From Rhizophagus sp. LPA8_4_AMF (lineage: Eukaryota > Glomeromycota > Glomeromycetes > Glomerales > Glomeraceae), in NCBI GenBank assembly GCA_021464525.1, contig JADRCO010000914.1:1-24731 (forward strand): DNA of 24,731 nt, written 5' to 3'. This document shows, piece after piece, positions 9,233-18,240 of the stretch. The first letter of the stretch is position 1, and the number at the start of each line of letters is the position of its first letter. Position numbers and translations under genes: made by a program. The notes under the pieces are model-generated. The model ran no database searches. It was not told the DNA's origin and saw nothing but the letters and a program-made list of their open reading frames with translations.

Positions 9233-11628
9233 TAATTTACAACTATCGGGTCTATGATCTTCCATGGCTATATTACGGATCATCATCGCGTAAAATTGGT
9301 AATCGCTCTTGTGAACTTTACTTTGAGCAACGTTAAACAAAGTTTTATTATTTAATATACAGTATAGTAAATATCATAAAAAAAACATCTAGATTTTGTT
9401 ACGGAATTTTTGAGGCAAAGATAATTCCCCTTTACTTTTATAAAAAATATCTTAGAAATATCGTTTTAATAATATTATTTCATCATTATTTTTAGAAAAT
9501 TTCTTTATGTAAGACAGGAGATAGATAATCGAATCATAATAAATATAGTTGCAGGAGTTTCCTCCCTCGAATCAAAAAATATTTTAGGGTAAGATATATA
9601 AAATCCGAATTTTCCGAACTGTCTTAAAAACTTAAATATACATATAAACTATATACAGTACATCAAATTAGTCAAAAATCCAAAAATTTATTTGATATTT
9701 AAGGGAAATTATCTCTATTTCCTTCAATTAGTATTTTACGGGCAAATGTATATACTTACAATTATCATATACTGTAGTCACACAAATTATCTATTAAAAA
9801 ATCAACCGTTCAACGCGAAATTTTACATTTTTCCTATCGTTATTCCAACATACTATACTTGTTTTCAGGAAAATAATACATATAATTTAGATCGGAATTA
9901 TATAATTTTTCCAGAATTATAATTAAAAATTAATGATAATTCTGGTCATGATTTTGACCCCCCAGATTATGATCCTACTAGGATTTTACCCACACATTAC
10001 ATTAGATTTTATTGCCTTTAAAAACCGAAATATTATTGTAACTTGGACAAAATCCTTTAAGACAATGTTGAAACCTGAAAAGATGATTAATTAGTTCTTC
10101 CCTGTGAAAAAAGTCGATCCGTTTTTATATTCCATCTTTTTTCCATAAAAGGTTCATATTTCCGGAATTAATAACCTTATATCACGGAATTTATCGAATT
10201 ATTTTCATTTTCCGTGAATGGATTCGTGAAAAGCTCATTTTTACAAAAATAACGGATAAAACTTTTTATAGAGCTTTAATTTTAATACTTTTTTACCAAT
10301 GTTTTAACATTTAGGATTTTAGGCTAATAGACAATTTAATTAAATATATTTTATTAAAGTTTATATAATAAAAGCCCCGTATTATACCTTTTAACTGCTG
10401 AAATCACAACTTTTTTTTAAATCGCAGAAATCACAAAAAAACACTTAACACCACAGTGAAGTTTCCGTAATGAAAGTTGCGATCAAGTAGGTGTTTGGAA
10501 ATATTTATTGCATATTTCTCTGAGTATTTGAAAATATTTGTTGCCTTTTCTAAAATTAATTATGATTTCAATAATAGAGACGAAAAATAATCATTGTGAG
10601 ATCAAATAAAAGTGATATTGAGTGTCAATGTATAATTGTGAGTTTAGTTATTTGTTATTTATGCTTTCTTTAATGAAATCTGCTTAATAATTACACTTTC
10701 TATTAGCGTTAGATATTGTATGATATAAATTGTTAAATATTCATTTGGTTAAGCAAACTATTGGAAAATTCGAAGAAATTATGCTGGTAATTAAGAAATT
10801 TTATAAATTTATTTATTTTATTGAATTTTATTTGTTAATTAATACTATACTATTTAATATGATATTTATTTACATATATTTATATTTTTCGTCAACATTA
10901 TTATGAACAATTATAATTAAAGTTAAATATCACTTAATTTAATTCATTTTTACTTTATTTATGCAGGCTATGTTTAATTTTTTATAAATATTCAAAATTT
11001 TTGATAAAATCCTAACGTATTCGATTATATATATAAATATTATGAATTTTGATTGGTCAAGAATCACGTGATTGCCGATCATTTCTTGAATTTTTGTTGT
11101 TTTATGTTATTTTTTACCCCTGTTCTGTCGGATTAACATGCAATTTCAGGGTTAACATGTCGCAAAAAATAGCTATAGTATGAAGGTACCTCAACCACAA
11201 TACCATGTGATGTTACAAATTTCCAAAAAAAGAAAGGAAAAAATTAGTAATATACTGTAGACGGCAATCCTATTTATATAAAAATTAATAATGGGACAAC
11301 GACAAAACATTCCCACTAAAAATGGTATATTAATTTTAATTTGTGGCTTCCCATTCGTTATATAGTGATTTTTTCAACGAAATAGTAGCTACTGTAGCTA
11401 CTAGCTACTACAATAATTATGAGGTTTCTCGATACAAGAAAAACTTTTTTCATAATTAGAGTAATTAAGGAAAAATAATTCCAATTTTATTAGGAAAAAA
11501 ATCAATTCAAATGGTAAACATAGAAACAAATCTAAAAACTCATTAATAAAATTAATTAAACCATTAACAATCTTATTAATGTAACAGTAACCGTTCCATA
11601 ATCTTACATTTTTAAATAAAAAGAAATT
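9233..11628. other. AT-rich gap with small palindromes
   Basis: No gene is supported. A 34-codon frame from ATG 9254 to a stop at 9353-9355 (starts MIFHGYITDHHRVKL) has a balanced residue mix but is too short to call. CCAGAATTAT (9911-9920) and ATAATTCTGG (9936-9945) form an inverted pair. TAGTAGCTACTG followed by TAGCTACTAGCTAC at 11383-11410 is a cluster of overlapping GTAGCTAC palindromes. TCACGTGA occurs at about 11064-11071, next to a TATATATAAATA word. Confidence 0.5.
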
Positions 11629-12291
11629 CTAAGATTGATATAAATTATCAACATAATAAACTTGATTATAATTATCACCATCATTTTGAGATCCAGCAAA
11701 TTGATTATAATCTTGTTGAGAGTTAATAAGAAAAGCAATTGCGTCATGCTGTTGAGAATGATTAAATATATCTCTATTAGTGTTTATCATACTTTCAAAA
11801 ACACAATAGTCTTGAATAAGTCCCTTAAATAAATCAAAATTCTGTTCATTCATCTGTTTTGGTTTCAAATAATGAATCAAGTCTTTTTTCAAATAAAACT
11901 TAAGATTTTCCTGATGACTCATGGAAAATTCTTGTTGTTGATATTCGCTCTGAATGAATTGAATACCAAAAAAAGTCTTGTTTAGGAACTGAAATATAAA
12001 TGCATGTGAAACCATCTCACATGTTACTTGATAAATTTTCTTAATTTCAGGTTGTTCGTGATAAAACATAAAAATATTGTTGGACTTGAAATAATTATTG
12101 ATTATTAATTGTGATACACTTTCAAAAGTTAATGGTGTTTCTTCACAGATTATATAATACATTTGAAAGTCATTGAATGGTGCATAAAAGAACGAATGAT
12201 TACTCAGAATAGGTTTTTGAGTTGAATAGGTTGCATGTTGTAATCTTGGATTCATGTTTACATTTATAGTTGATGCGGATATTTGAGACAT
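11629..12291 (-). CDS. Intact 220-residue open frame of the same locus
   Basis: This is the uninterrupted part of the locus, starting MSQISASTINVNMNPRLQ. It has three Cys (in IICEE, VTCEM and DYCVF), one central region predicted to mix strands and helices, and a low-complexity end with DYNQF, DGDNYNQ and DNLYQS. There is no signal peptide or transmembrane segment at its start. If translation begins here, the upstream in-frame part (12456-12337) would be untranslated or a short upstream frame. Function is unknown. Confidence 0.6.
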   Translation of the reverse strand: MSQISASTINVNMNPRLQHATYSTQKPILSNHSFFYAPFNDFQMYYIICEETPLTFESVSQLIINNYFKSNNIFMFYHEQPEIKKIYQVTCEMVSHAFIFQFLNKTFFGIQFIQSEYQQQEFSMSHQENLKFYLKKDLIHYLKPKQMNEQNFDLFKGLIQDYCVFESMINTNRDIFNHSQQHDAIAFLINSQQDYNQFAGSQNDGDNYNQVYYVDNLYQS

Positions 12292-12456
12292 ATTATCAAG
12301 AACAACCGGAATACCTTGTACAATATTTACATTTGATTAAATGTTGAGAGTATCAAGTTGAGGATCATATGAAAACAATAATGGAATGTTTTTAATTGAA
12401 GTATAAATAGTTGGCTTGTTAATATTTTGCATACTATGTGGTTGTATTGGATTCAT
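11629..12456 (-). pseudogene. Unknown N/Q-rich protein gene with one in-frame TAA
   Basis: The longest reading starts at ATG 12456 (MNPIQPHSMQNINKP), runs 39 codons to a TAA at 12339-12337, and continues in the same frame for 15 codons into a second ATG at 12291. From there it is open for 220 residues to the TAG at 11631-11629. The part before the TAA looks as coding-like as the part after it, so a single nonsense change in a gene of about 275 codons is the simplest reading. Two alternatives exist. Translation may begin at 12291, giving a 220-residue protein. Or a short intron from GTATGC (about 12434) to GTACAAG (about 12320) would remove the TAA and stay in frame, though AAG is a weak acceptor. 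The protein has an aromatic-rich central part (FFYAPFNDFQMYYIICEE, YQVTCEMVSHAFIFQFLNK) and an N/Q/D/Y-rich C-terminal tail. No family is recognised. This is the longest open frame in the window and is very likely coding or recently coding. Confidence 0.6.
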
Positions 12457-12613
12457 AGTTATTATTAAGATGTATAAATGAATAATATAAAGAAATTTAT
12501 TAAAAAAATTAATGTAATAATTTTTTTTTCGTTTTTTTGTTTTCAGAAAGAAGAAAAAGAATTTTAACGTTATATATATTTGTAATTTGTATATAAAGTT
12601 AAGTTGTAAACTT
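12457..12613 (-). promoter_or_regulatory. Putative promoter region of the minus-strand gene
   Basis: Read on the minus strand, this has TTTATATAC and TATATATAAC words about 100-150 bases before the ATG at 12456, then a pyrimidine-rich stretch (TTCTTTTTCTTCTTTCT), as found in many fungal promoters. No specific factor site is recognised. It abuts a dispersed-repeat copy at 12614, which may limit the promoter or may have brought sequence into it. Confidence 0.25.
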
Positions 12614-12935
12614 CTCCGCCGTTGGCGTTTGCTTGATCCCTTTAAGGTTAATGAACCGATTCTTTTTTAATACCACAATAATAAAAATTTTATTGTTCAT
12701 GAAGTGTTTCACGAAATAGTTATAATTGTATATATTAAAATAATAAAATAACGCCGTATGAATTGATTACTTTTTTTTTATTTTCATTTACTCTCGTATC
12801 TGGAAAATGTAGGCGGCGTGATAATGAATCTATGCAGTATGACATAAATTACTTTCGAACGGAAACATGTAATAAAGCTAATTTCAAAAAAAAAAAGAAA
12901 AGCACCTGTATTTAAACTAATATAGATAGATACAA
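12614..12935 (+). repeat. Dispersed repeat family, copy A
   Basis: It starts CTCCGCCGTTGGCGT, then has TTTAAGGTTAA, TACCACAATAATAAAAA, TTGTTCATGAAGTGTTT, a T-rich run leading to TTTTCATTTACTCTCGT, GCGTGATAATGAATCTAT, a CGGAAACA word and finally an A run. The same words occur in the same order in copy B (14846-15295), and in part in copy C (23330-23640). No open frame spans it, and no terminal inverted repeat is seen. It could be an unclassified non-autonomous element or the remains of a duplicated gene. Confidence 0.65.
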
Positions 12936-13367
12936 GGGTATATGTGCGTTATCGCTTGTTTCTGGAGACTGAAATAATTTTTATTAATAATTAATGTGTG
13001 ACTTAAATAATTCGATGATAGGGCCGACCCATTATCATTCGATAGATAGTCGGTTAATATTTTTAGTAATAAAACACCAAATTACTTTTTGTGGCAATAA
13101 TTAAGTTGAAAAACAAGCAATTTGTGCATCTGTTAAATAAAACCTTAATAGTAATGATAGCTTTGTTTAGTTTGCTTAATATTTATTCCCGGATGAATGA
13201 ACATATATGTGTGCTAAGCCTCATCATCCGATTTATGTACATCAAAAGTAAATATTTACGGAGATCACTATAAAAATCGGATATATATGAAGCATGTAAT
13301 ATAATAAAAATAATGGTATAATTAGCCGATAATAATATACAATCTATTCGCCTAAAAGTACACCATA
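12936..13367. other. AT-rich gap, nothing identified
   Basis: Two short overlapping open frames on opposite strands (13091-13273 and 13183-13392) lack any coding character. The minus-strand one is partly formed by the hairpin arm that starts at 13368. I see no other structure. Confidence 0.5.
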
Positions 13368-13546
13368 CATATGGGCGGATTTGTCTCTTCAACTAATTAT
13401 AAACTAATTCCACCAATCAAATAGTTCTCGTAATTACTATATATAGTGAGATTTACTGTAGATCGCACTAAATATAGTAATTACGAGAACTATTTGATTG
13501 GTGGAATTGGTTTATAATTAGTTGAAGAGACAAATCCGCCCATATG
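13368..13546. repeat. Near-perfect palindrome, 75 bp arms
   Basis: The left arm 13368-13442 (starts CATATGGGCGGATTTGTCTC) is the inverse of the right arm 13472-13546 (ends GAGACAAATCCGCCCATATG). I find one mismatch, in AAACTAATTCC versus AAACCAATTCC. The 29-nt loop is itself partly paired (TAGTG...CACTA). So few mismatches mean the arms are recent or are kept alike. It could be a short hairpin MITE, a gene-conversion or replication-generated inverted duplication, or a precursor of small RNAs if transcribed. There is no clean target-site duplication at the edges. Confidence 0.9.
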
Positions 13547-13563
13547 ATACTATGGAAACCTCG

Positions 13564-13581
13564 CCCGGATCCAGATCCGGG
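13564..13581. repeat. GC-rich palindrome CCCGGATC-CA-GATCCGGG
   Basis: Perfect 8-bp arms enclose a 2-nt spacer, 18 bp after the large hairpin. A further CCCGGG follows at 13603-13608. The GC content is far above the surroundings, so it may be part of the same inserted sequence as the hairpin. Function is unknown. Confidence 0.7.
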
Positions 13582-13608
13582 TCCTTTCAAATTAGAACTA
13601 AACCCGGG

Positions 13609-14845
13609 ACTTGTAGTTTCTAGTAAGAAATACCTAAAAAAAATTTCTGGGAAAAACTCTCGATAAATTATCATTTTTCTAGTTTAATTCCAAAAAAAAA
13701 GTCCGAAATATGATCAATTTTCTAATAAATTTTATAATGTTATTTGTCACCAACCAAAATATCTCTTGGGCTCGTGAAATTAAGCTTAATTTAGCATTCC
13801 AGAAATAAAATAACTTTGGTTATTATAAGTGATGTTGACTCCAAAAAATTAAATTTATCGGTTAAAAACTGAAACAAAAAAAAACTGAAAGGAGCTCTTT
13901 GAGTTAAAGTTGCAATTATGGTACTTGAGGTTTCAAATTCAAACATATGCCATCTGGTATGACAAGATACGATGAAAACTAATTATTGTGACTTTGTATC
14001 TTTGGCAACAATCTCAAGACATTTTGGATGAAACCATTAAAGTAAATTCTAATAGTTTGGATTTATTTCGATGTATGCATGAATCCCGTTCATTTCCGAA
14101 AGTCACTTTATTTACACATACGGTAATAAATCCTTAGTAAATAGTATAATCTTATTAAATAAATTATGAAAGGTTATACTTATCTATGCATGATTAGTAA
14201 AAAAAATGTTGAACGTAAACAACATAAGGTTATCTTATTATTAGGTTCGATGAGCATACGTTCATAATGACATTTGTTATATTGAAATAGAGCTATTCGT
14301 AGCACAATTCTTCATATGCATTAAATAAGTAAAGATTTATCGAATGAAATAAATCTAGCCAAAACCTTTTCTTAAAAAAAAAATAAACAATTTAATGATT
14401 AAGCTAGAAAACGTTATATTTAACAAACTGAGATTGTTCAACAAGTCTTATTGATTCTTAATTAAAAAGTTTGTTTTATACGTGATTCAAACTTTAATGT
14501 AAAAGCCATTTGAAATTTTCTAATTTACCAAACCTTGCCTAAACCTAACGCGTGACGATATTAACCAAGAAAGAATAATAGTGCAATTTGATTTATTAGT
14601 ATTATTTAAGTTAATAATTTAGTTTCCTTTTAAGATGCAGTCAGCAGAAATCATACAATTATACATACACATAACTTCCTTTCACACAACCGTAAGCGTA
14701 AGGTGTAAGCGTAAGCGTTATAGTTTATTATTATCGAAATTATTTTTGATCATAGTTATTAGTAATGTATATAATAGAAATTATTTAAGTAAATAGTAAT
14801 TTATTCCGAATAAAGCTAAAGTACTGTAATATTTTAAAATTTTAT
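13609..14845. other. AT-rich gap with a short GTAAGC repeat
   Basis: No gene is supported. CCGTAAGCGTAAGGTGTAAG, continuing into CGTAAGCG, at about 14690-14718 is a six-base tandem repeat of GTAAGC with one variant. I see nothing else of note. Confidence 0.5.
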
Positions 14846-15295
14846 CTCCGTTGGCGTCTTTTTATGATTTTTTTAAGGTTAACAAATAACTGAACTTTTC
14901 TGCACACCACAATAACAAAAAAAAAAATTACTGTGCATCAAAGTGTTTTAAGTTTTTACTTTTAAAAAAGTTAATAATTATTTTTCGTGATTTATATGAA
15001 CCACGTGACTGAAATGGATAAATATACCGTATTTTGCGGTATAAGCGCCCCTTTTTGCACCTAATGCCGGCCAAGATCCTCATAATTCTGGCCAGGGGTG
15101 CTTATTTTCGGGGGTGCTTACTAACCGCAAAATACGGTATTGATAAAAAGGTAACGTTCTGCAAATAGATTTCTTTTTTTTTTTACTTTCATTTCCTTCG
15201 TTTTTAGTCATATAAGCGTGATAATGAATCTATAAACGGAAACACATAAATAAACTGCTCCTGAGCATTTAAAAAAAAAGAACAATAGGGATATA
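14846..15295 (+). repeat. Dispersed repeat family, copy B (interrupted)
   Basis: The words of copy A appear in order: CTCCGTTGGCGTC, TTTTAAGGTTAA, CACCACAATAAC, CATCAAAGTGTTTT, then after an insertion TTTTTACTTTCATTTCCTTCG, GCGTGATAATGAATCTAT, ACGGAAACA and an A run. A small inverted-repeat element (15024-15140) lies inside. Without it the copy is about 330 bp, close to copy A. Confidence 0.65.
15024..15140. mobile_element. 117-bp MITE with ATACCGTATTTTGCGG ends
   Basis: The left end is ATACCGTATTTTGCGGTATA and the right end is the inverse, CCGCAAAATACGGTAT. Just inside, TAAGCGCCCC on the left pairs with GGGGGTGCTTA on the right, with a second GGGGTGCTTA further in. ATGCCGGCC and AATTCTGGCC words lie in the middle. 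It carries no coding capacity. It is nested in repeat copy B, so it inserted after that copy was in place. The superfamily is not certain. Confidence 0.8.
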
Positions 15296-15880
15296 TGTGT
15301 ATTCTTGCATATTGAAATAATTGTTATTATAATAGAATCATTATTATATAAATTGTTGTATAACAAACAGGGTCCGTTACCATCCAATATAGTAATTATA
15401 ATAATGTGCTAAATATTTGGATTTTCAGAAAACATATTATGTGCATGTGCATCGAGTACAGAGAAGTTTTCCCAAAATCGTGATTTGATCGGAAAAGGGA
15501 ATCTGGCGTGGCATCAAATAAAAGTAAAAAATTGCGAAAAAAATTATTTTAAAGATAAACTATTTGGAACTTTGGGATAAATATTATGTATTAAATAGTT
15601 ACTAACTAGCAGTAACACCGAGACCAATGAATATGTACATTGAAAGAAAATTTTGATTTATATTTAGAAAAATTAGGTATTATATAATAGTTTGTTTATA
15701 ATTAGGAGTTTACTTTAGTTAATATAATGAATAGTATGGCAAATTTATATTTACAATATGATTATATTAGAATAATATACAGTATAACTGTATTAAAATG
15801 ATATAAATTATATTTACTAAAAATAATATATTAAAAATAAATAATAATTAATTTTAAAAATTTTCCAAATAAATTTTGAA
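15296..15880. other. AT-rich gap, nothing identified
   Basis: No open frame, repeat or RNA-like structure was found here. ATACAGTATA words occur near 15776-15785, as they do throughout the window. Confidence 0.5.
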
Positions 15881-16435
15881 ACGAAATTCTTTATTAAAAA
15901 ATAATTATTTTCAATAAAATTTTCTATTAAAAGACTTCTAAATGAAATTCTCCATCAAAAAAGACTCATAAAAAAATCTTTTTATCCAACAAAATTATCA
16001 AAAAAAAAACTCTTCTATTAAAGAAAAATTCTCTAACGAAATTCTCAATCAATAAAAATATCCCTATTAAATAATGAAAATCTTCCATCAAAAACACATT
16101 TTCCCTATTAAAAAAATTCAAAAAAGATTCTTACTATTAACAAAAGAATTTCTATATCAATAAAACTTCCCTCTTATTAAAAAAATAACGAAATTCTTTA
16201 TCAAAAAAAAGATCTTTCCTGCTAAAAAAATTTACTAACGAAATTATCTATCAAAAAAAAATCTTTCCAAGTAAAAAAAAATCCTACAATGAAATTTCTA
16301 TCAAAAAAAAAAAATATCTCAGTAAAATTATTTATCAAAAAAATACTCCCTATTAAAAAAAAATTCTCTACCGAAATTCTCTATCAAAAAAAAAAAAGAT
16401 ATCTCCTGTTGAACAAATTTTTTAATAAAAATTCC
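15881..16435. repeat. A-rich minisatellite, units of about 45-55 bp
   Basis: The unit is roughly ACGAAATTCTCTATCAAAA, A run, TCTTTCCCTATTAAAAAAA, TTCTC. ACGAAATTCT or a close variant recurs at about 15881, 16037, 16189 and 16371. TATCAAAAAAA and CTATTAAAAAA recur many more times in between. I judge about ten diverged units. Spacing is irregular and the units vary in length, so this is an old tandem array. It has no coding capacity and no CRISPR-like regular spacers. Confidence 0.75.
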
Positions 16436-17184
16436 TGGGAAATTTTATTATAATGATCTATTTATTAAATGGAGATTACTTATTATTATTAGCAATTGGT
16501 GATAGTAGTCTTAACATGGAATAGATCGGAAATTCGCCATAAATAAAAATTTACTACCAGCTACATTTAGGCAAGAATTTTGCCAAAGAGAACGCAGACG
16601 AGTCACGTGTCGCGCAGTTCAAAATTATTTATACAAGTTATGCAAAATTAAAATTAAACATAATTCTGGCCAGAATTTTTATATAGATGATCGACATAAA
16701 TTTGCACCCGAAATCGTATAGCAGGATCGCGAATTAATAGTAGTACATTTGCTTCGTCCCAGATGCTAAGCCTATTCATGTGATTTAGGCTTACTTATGA
16801 GCTGATTGGTCAAAAAAATAGTCCGAAAGCTTCGGGTTCCTATTTTTATGAATAACAAGCGAGCTAAAAACCACCTTTTTTCTTCAATTATCTTCAATTG
16901 ACAGAAAATGCCAATAATCTTGCATTTTTAATATAACAAAAATGAGTTCTCAGCAAGATTTTTTTCAATACAGAAAAATTATTATTTTATTTTAAATACA
17001 AGAAATTTTAAAATAAATAATAGAGAATATGATACAAACATGCATTTCCTTTTAGCTTTTATTTGAGTTATCATTATCATAAAAGAATAAAAAATTCCGT
17101 TGCTTAATGTCAAACTATAGTCAAGCTTATAATTCTATTGATCTCGTTATTGATTGATATACTTGAACACAATGACATCACTAA
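16436..17184. other. AT-rich gap with an AATTCTGGCCAGAATT palindrome
   Basis: The perfect 16-bp palindrome AATTCTGGCCAGAATT lies at 16662-16677. GTCACGTGTCGCGC lies near 16601. A GC-richer patch at 16690-16870 has no open frame over about 25 codons that I trust. No gene is supported. Confidence 0.5.
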
Positions 17185-18240
17185 ATGATCAAATTTCATG
17201 TCTGAAAGGTTGACTGCGCATGCACCGCAGCTCCTGATCGCGTGACACATCCAATCAGATTATCGTGTTGCACTGATAAAACATCTCTCCACCTCTTAGA
17301 AAAAACGAAGACTTAAAAAAAAAAAAGAAGAAAAAAAAGCAGAATTTTTCTTAAATTATTTGTAATAAAAAAATTATTTTATTACTTTTATAATAAGGAC
17401 ATTTAAAAAATTATTCCTTTACACTTTATTAACTTTAATAAACAAGTAAACAAACTATTTTTAAAGAAGATAATTTTTAGTAAAAAACGCTAATTATTCC
17501 ATGAATATTTGAACCAGCTTGAAAAAAAATTTAAAATATCTAAGTAATTTTACATCTGAATAATGAATTACTTGATCTCAAGGATTGTTTCATATAACGA
17601 AAGTACCAAAACTACACTGTAAAAAAAGCAAAACGCGTACGAAATTTTACATAAAAATATTCATAATTTGGAAAATATTCAAGCTATATTGATAAATATT
17701 AGTACTTGAATAGTTCCAGACATGTTGAATAACTTTACTTAAGCTTCCTAAACCTATTTCATTTAGGTAAAGTACCAAAATTACGCTATAAAGTTGCATA
17801 ATAATAATTTAATTAATAAATGTCTTATTTTCGCAAAAACTGAAGAAATATTAATAAAAACTAATAACACATGAGTGTTTCTATACTTGTAAATATCTCT
17901 ACTTGGTTTTTTAAACTTGCTTCCTTTGACTAAAGTGTTCACATTATAAAATCTACAAAAATCGCACTTACATGTACAACAATATTCCATAATTAAACTT
18001 TTCAATATATTTATTTTTTATTGCTTTAGCGTTTTCTTATTGTTTTAGCAGATTTTAAAAAATACTATTTATCTTAAAATAAAAAAAAAGGGAAAAGAGA
18101 AGAGGGAGAGAATTTGATTGCAAACGGTAAACAATAAACAATTTAAAAAGCTGATCGCGTCACGCCACGCAAGTCAAGATCTGTGGAACAGTACATGCGC
18201 CGTCAACCTGACACATATTTCGGACATGCGATCAAATTGA
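17185..18240. other. Region bounded by two similar CpG-containing islands
   Basis: The left island (about 17185-17275) has GGTTGACTGCGCATGCACCG and CTGATCGCGTGACAC. The right island (about 18149-18235), read on the minus strand, has GGTTGACGGCGCATGTACTG; on the plus strand it has CTGATCGCGTCACG. One shared word is therefore inverted and one is direct. This may be the remains of an element about 1.05 kb long with diverged ends, or two copies of a regulatory sequence. Between them, AAAGTACCAAAAYTACRCTR occurs twice (17600 and 17771), and a small minus-strand frame lies at 17781-17990. Confidence 0.35.
17781..17990 (-). CDS. Small Cys-rich orphan open frame (69 aa)
   Basis: ATG at 17990 opens MEYCCTCKCDFCRFYNVN, a cluster of five Cys in nine residues (CC-x-C-x-C-x2-C). 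A basic stretch follows (KGSKFKKPSRDIYKYR), then a hydrophobic C-terminal part (LLVFINISSVF, HLLIKLLLCNF). The first half looks coding, and the second half could be intron read through. A strong donor word GTAAGT lies at codons 7-8 and GTATAG near codon 36, so it may be only an exon. The Cys cluster could bind metal, but its spacing fits no zinc-finger family I can name. No function is assigned. Confidence 0.25.
   Translation of the reverse strand: MEYCCTCKCDFCRFYNVNTLVKGSKFKKPSRDIYKYRNTHVLLVFINISSVFAKIRHLLIKLLLCNFIA

Noticed and set aside
9692..9922. 76-codon plus-strand frame
   Set aside because: No ATG at its start, extreme Ile/Tyr/Asn bias from base composition, and it runs into an inverted CCAGAATT word.
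13468..13674. 68-codon minus-strand frame with Gly/Ser stretch
   Set aside because: Formed by the right arm of the hairpin and the GC palindromes; the Gly/Ser run is the CCCGGATCC palindrome translated.
15881..16435. CRISPR array
   Set aside because: Units are irregular in length, similarity runs through the whole unit, and there are no unique spacers; it is an A-rich minisatellite in eukaryote-like DNA.
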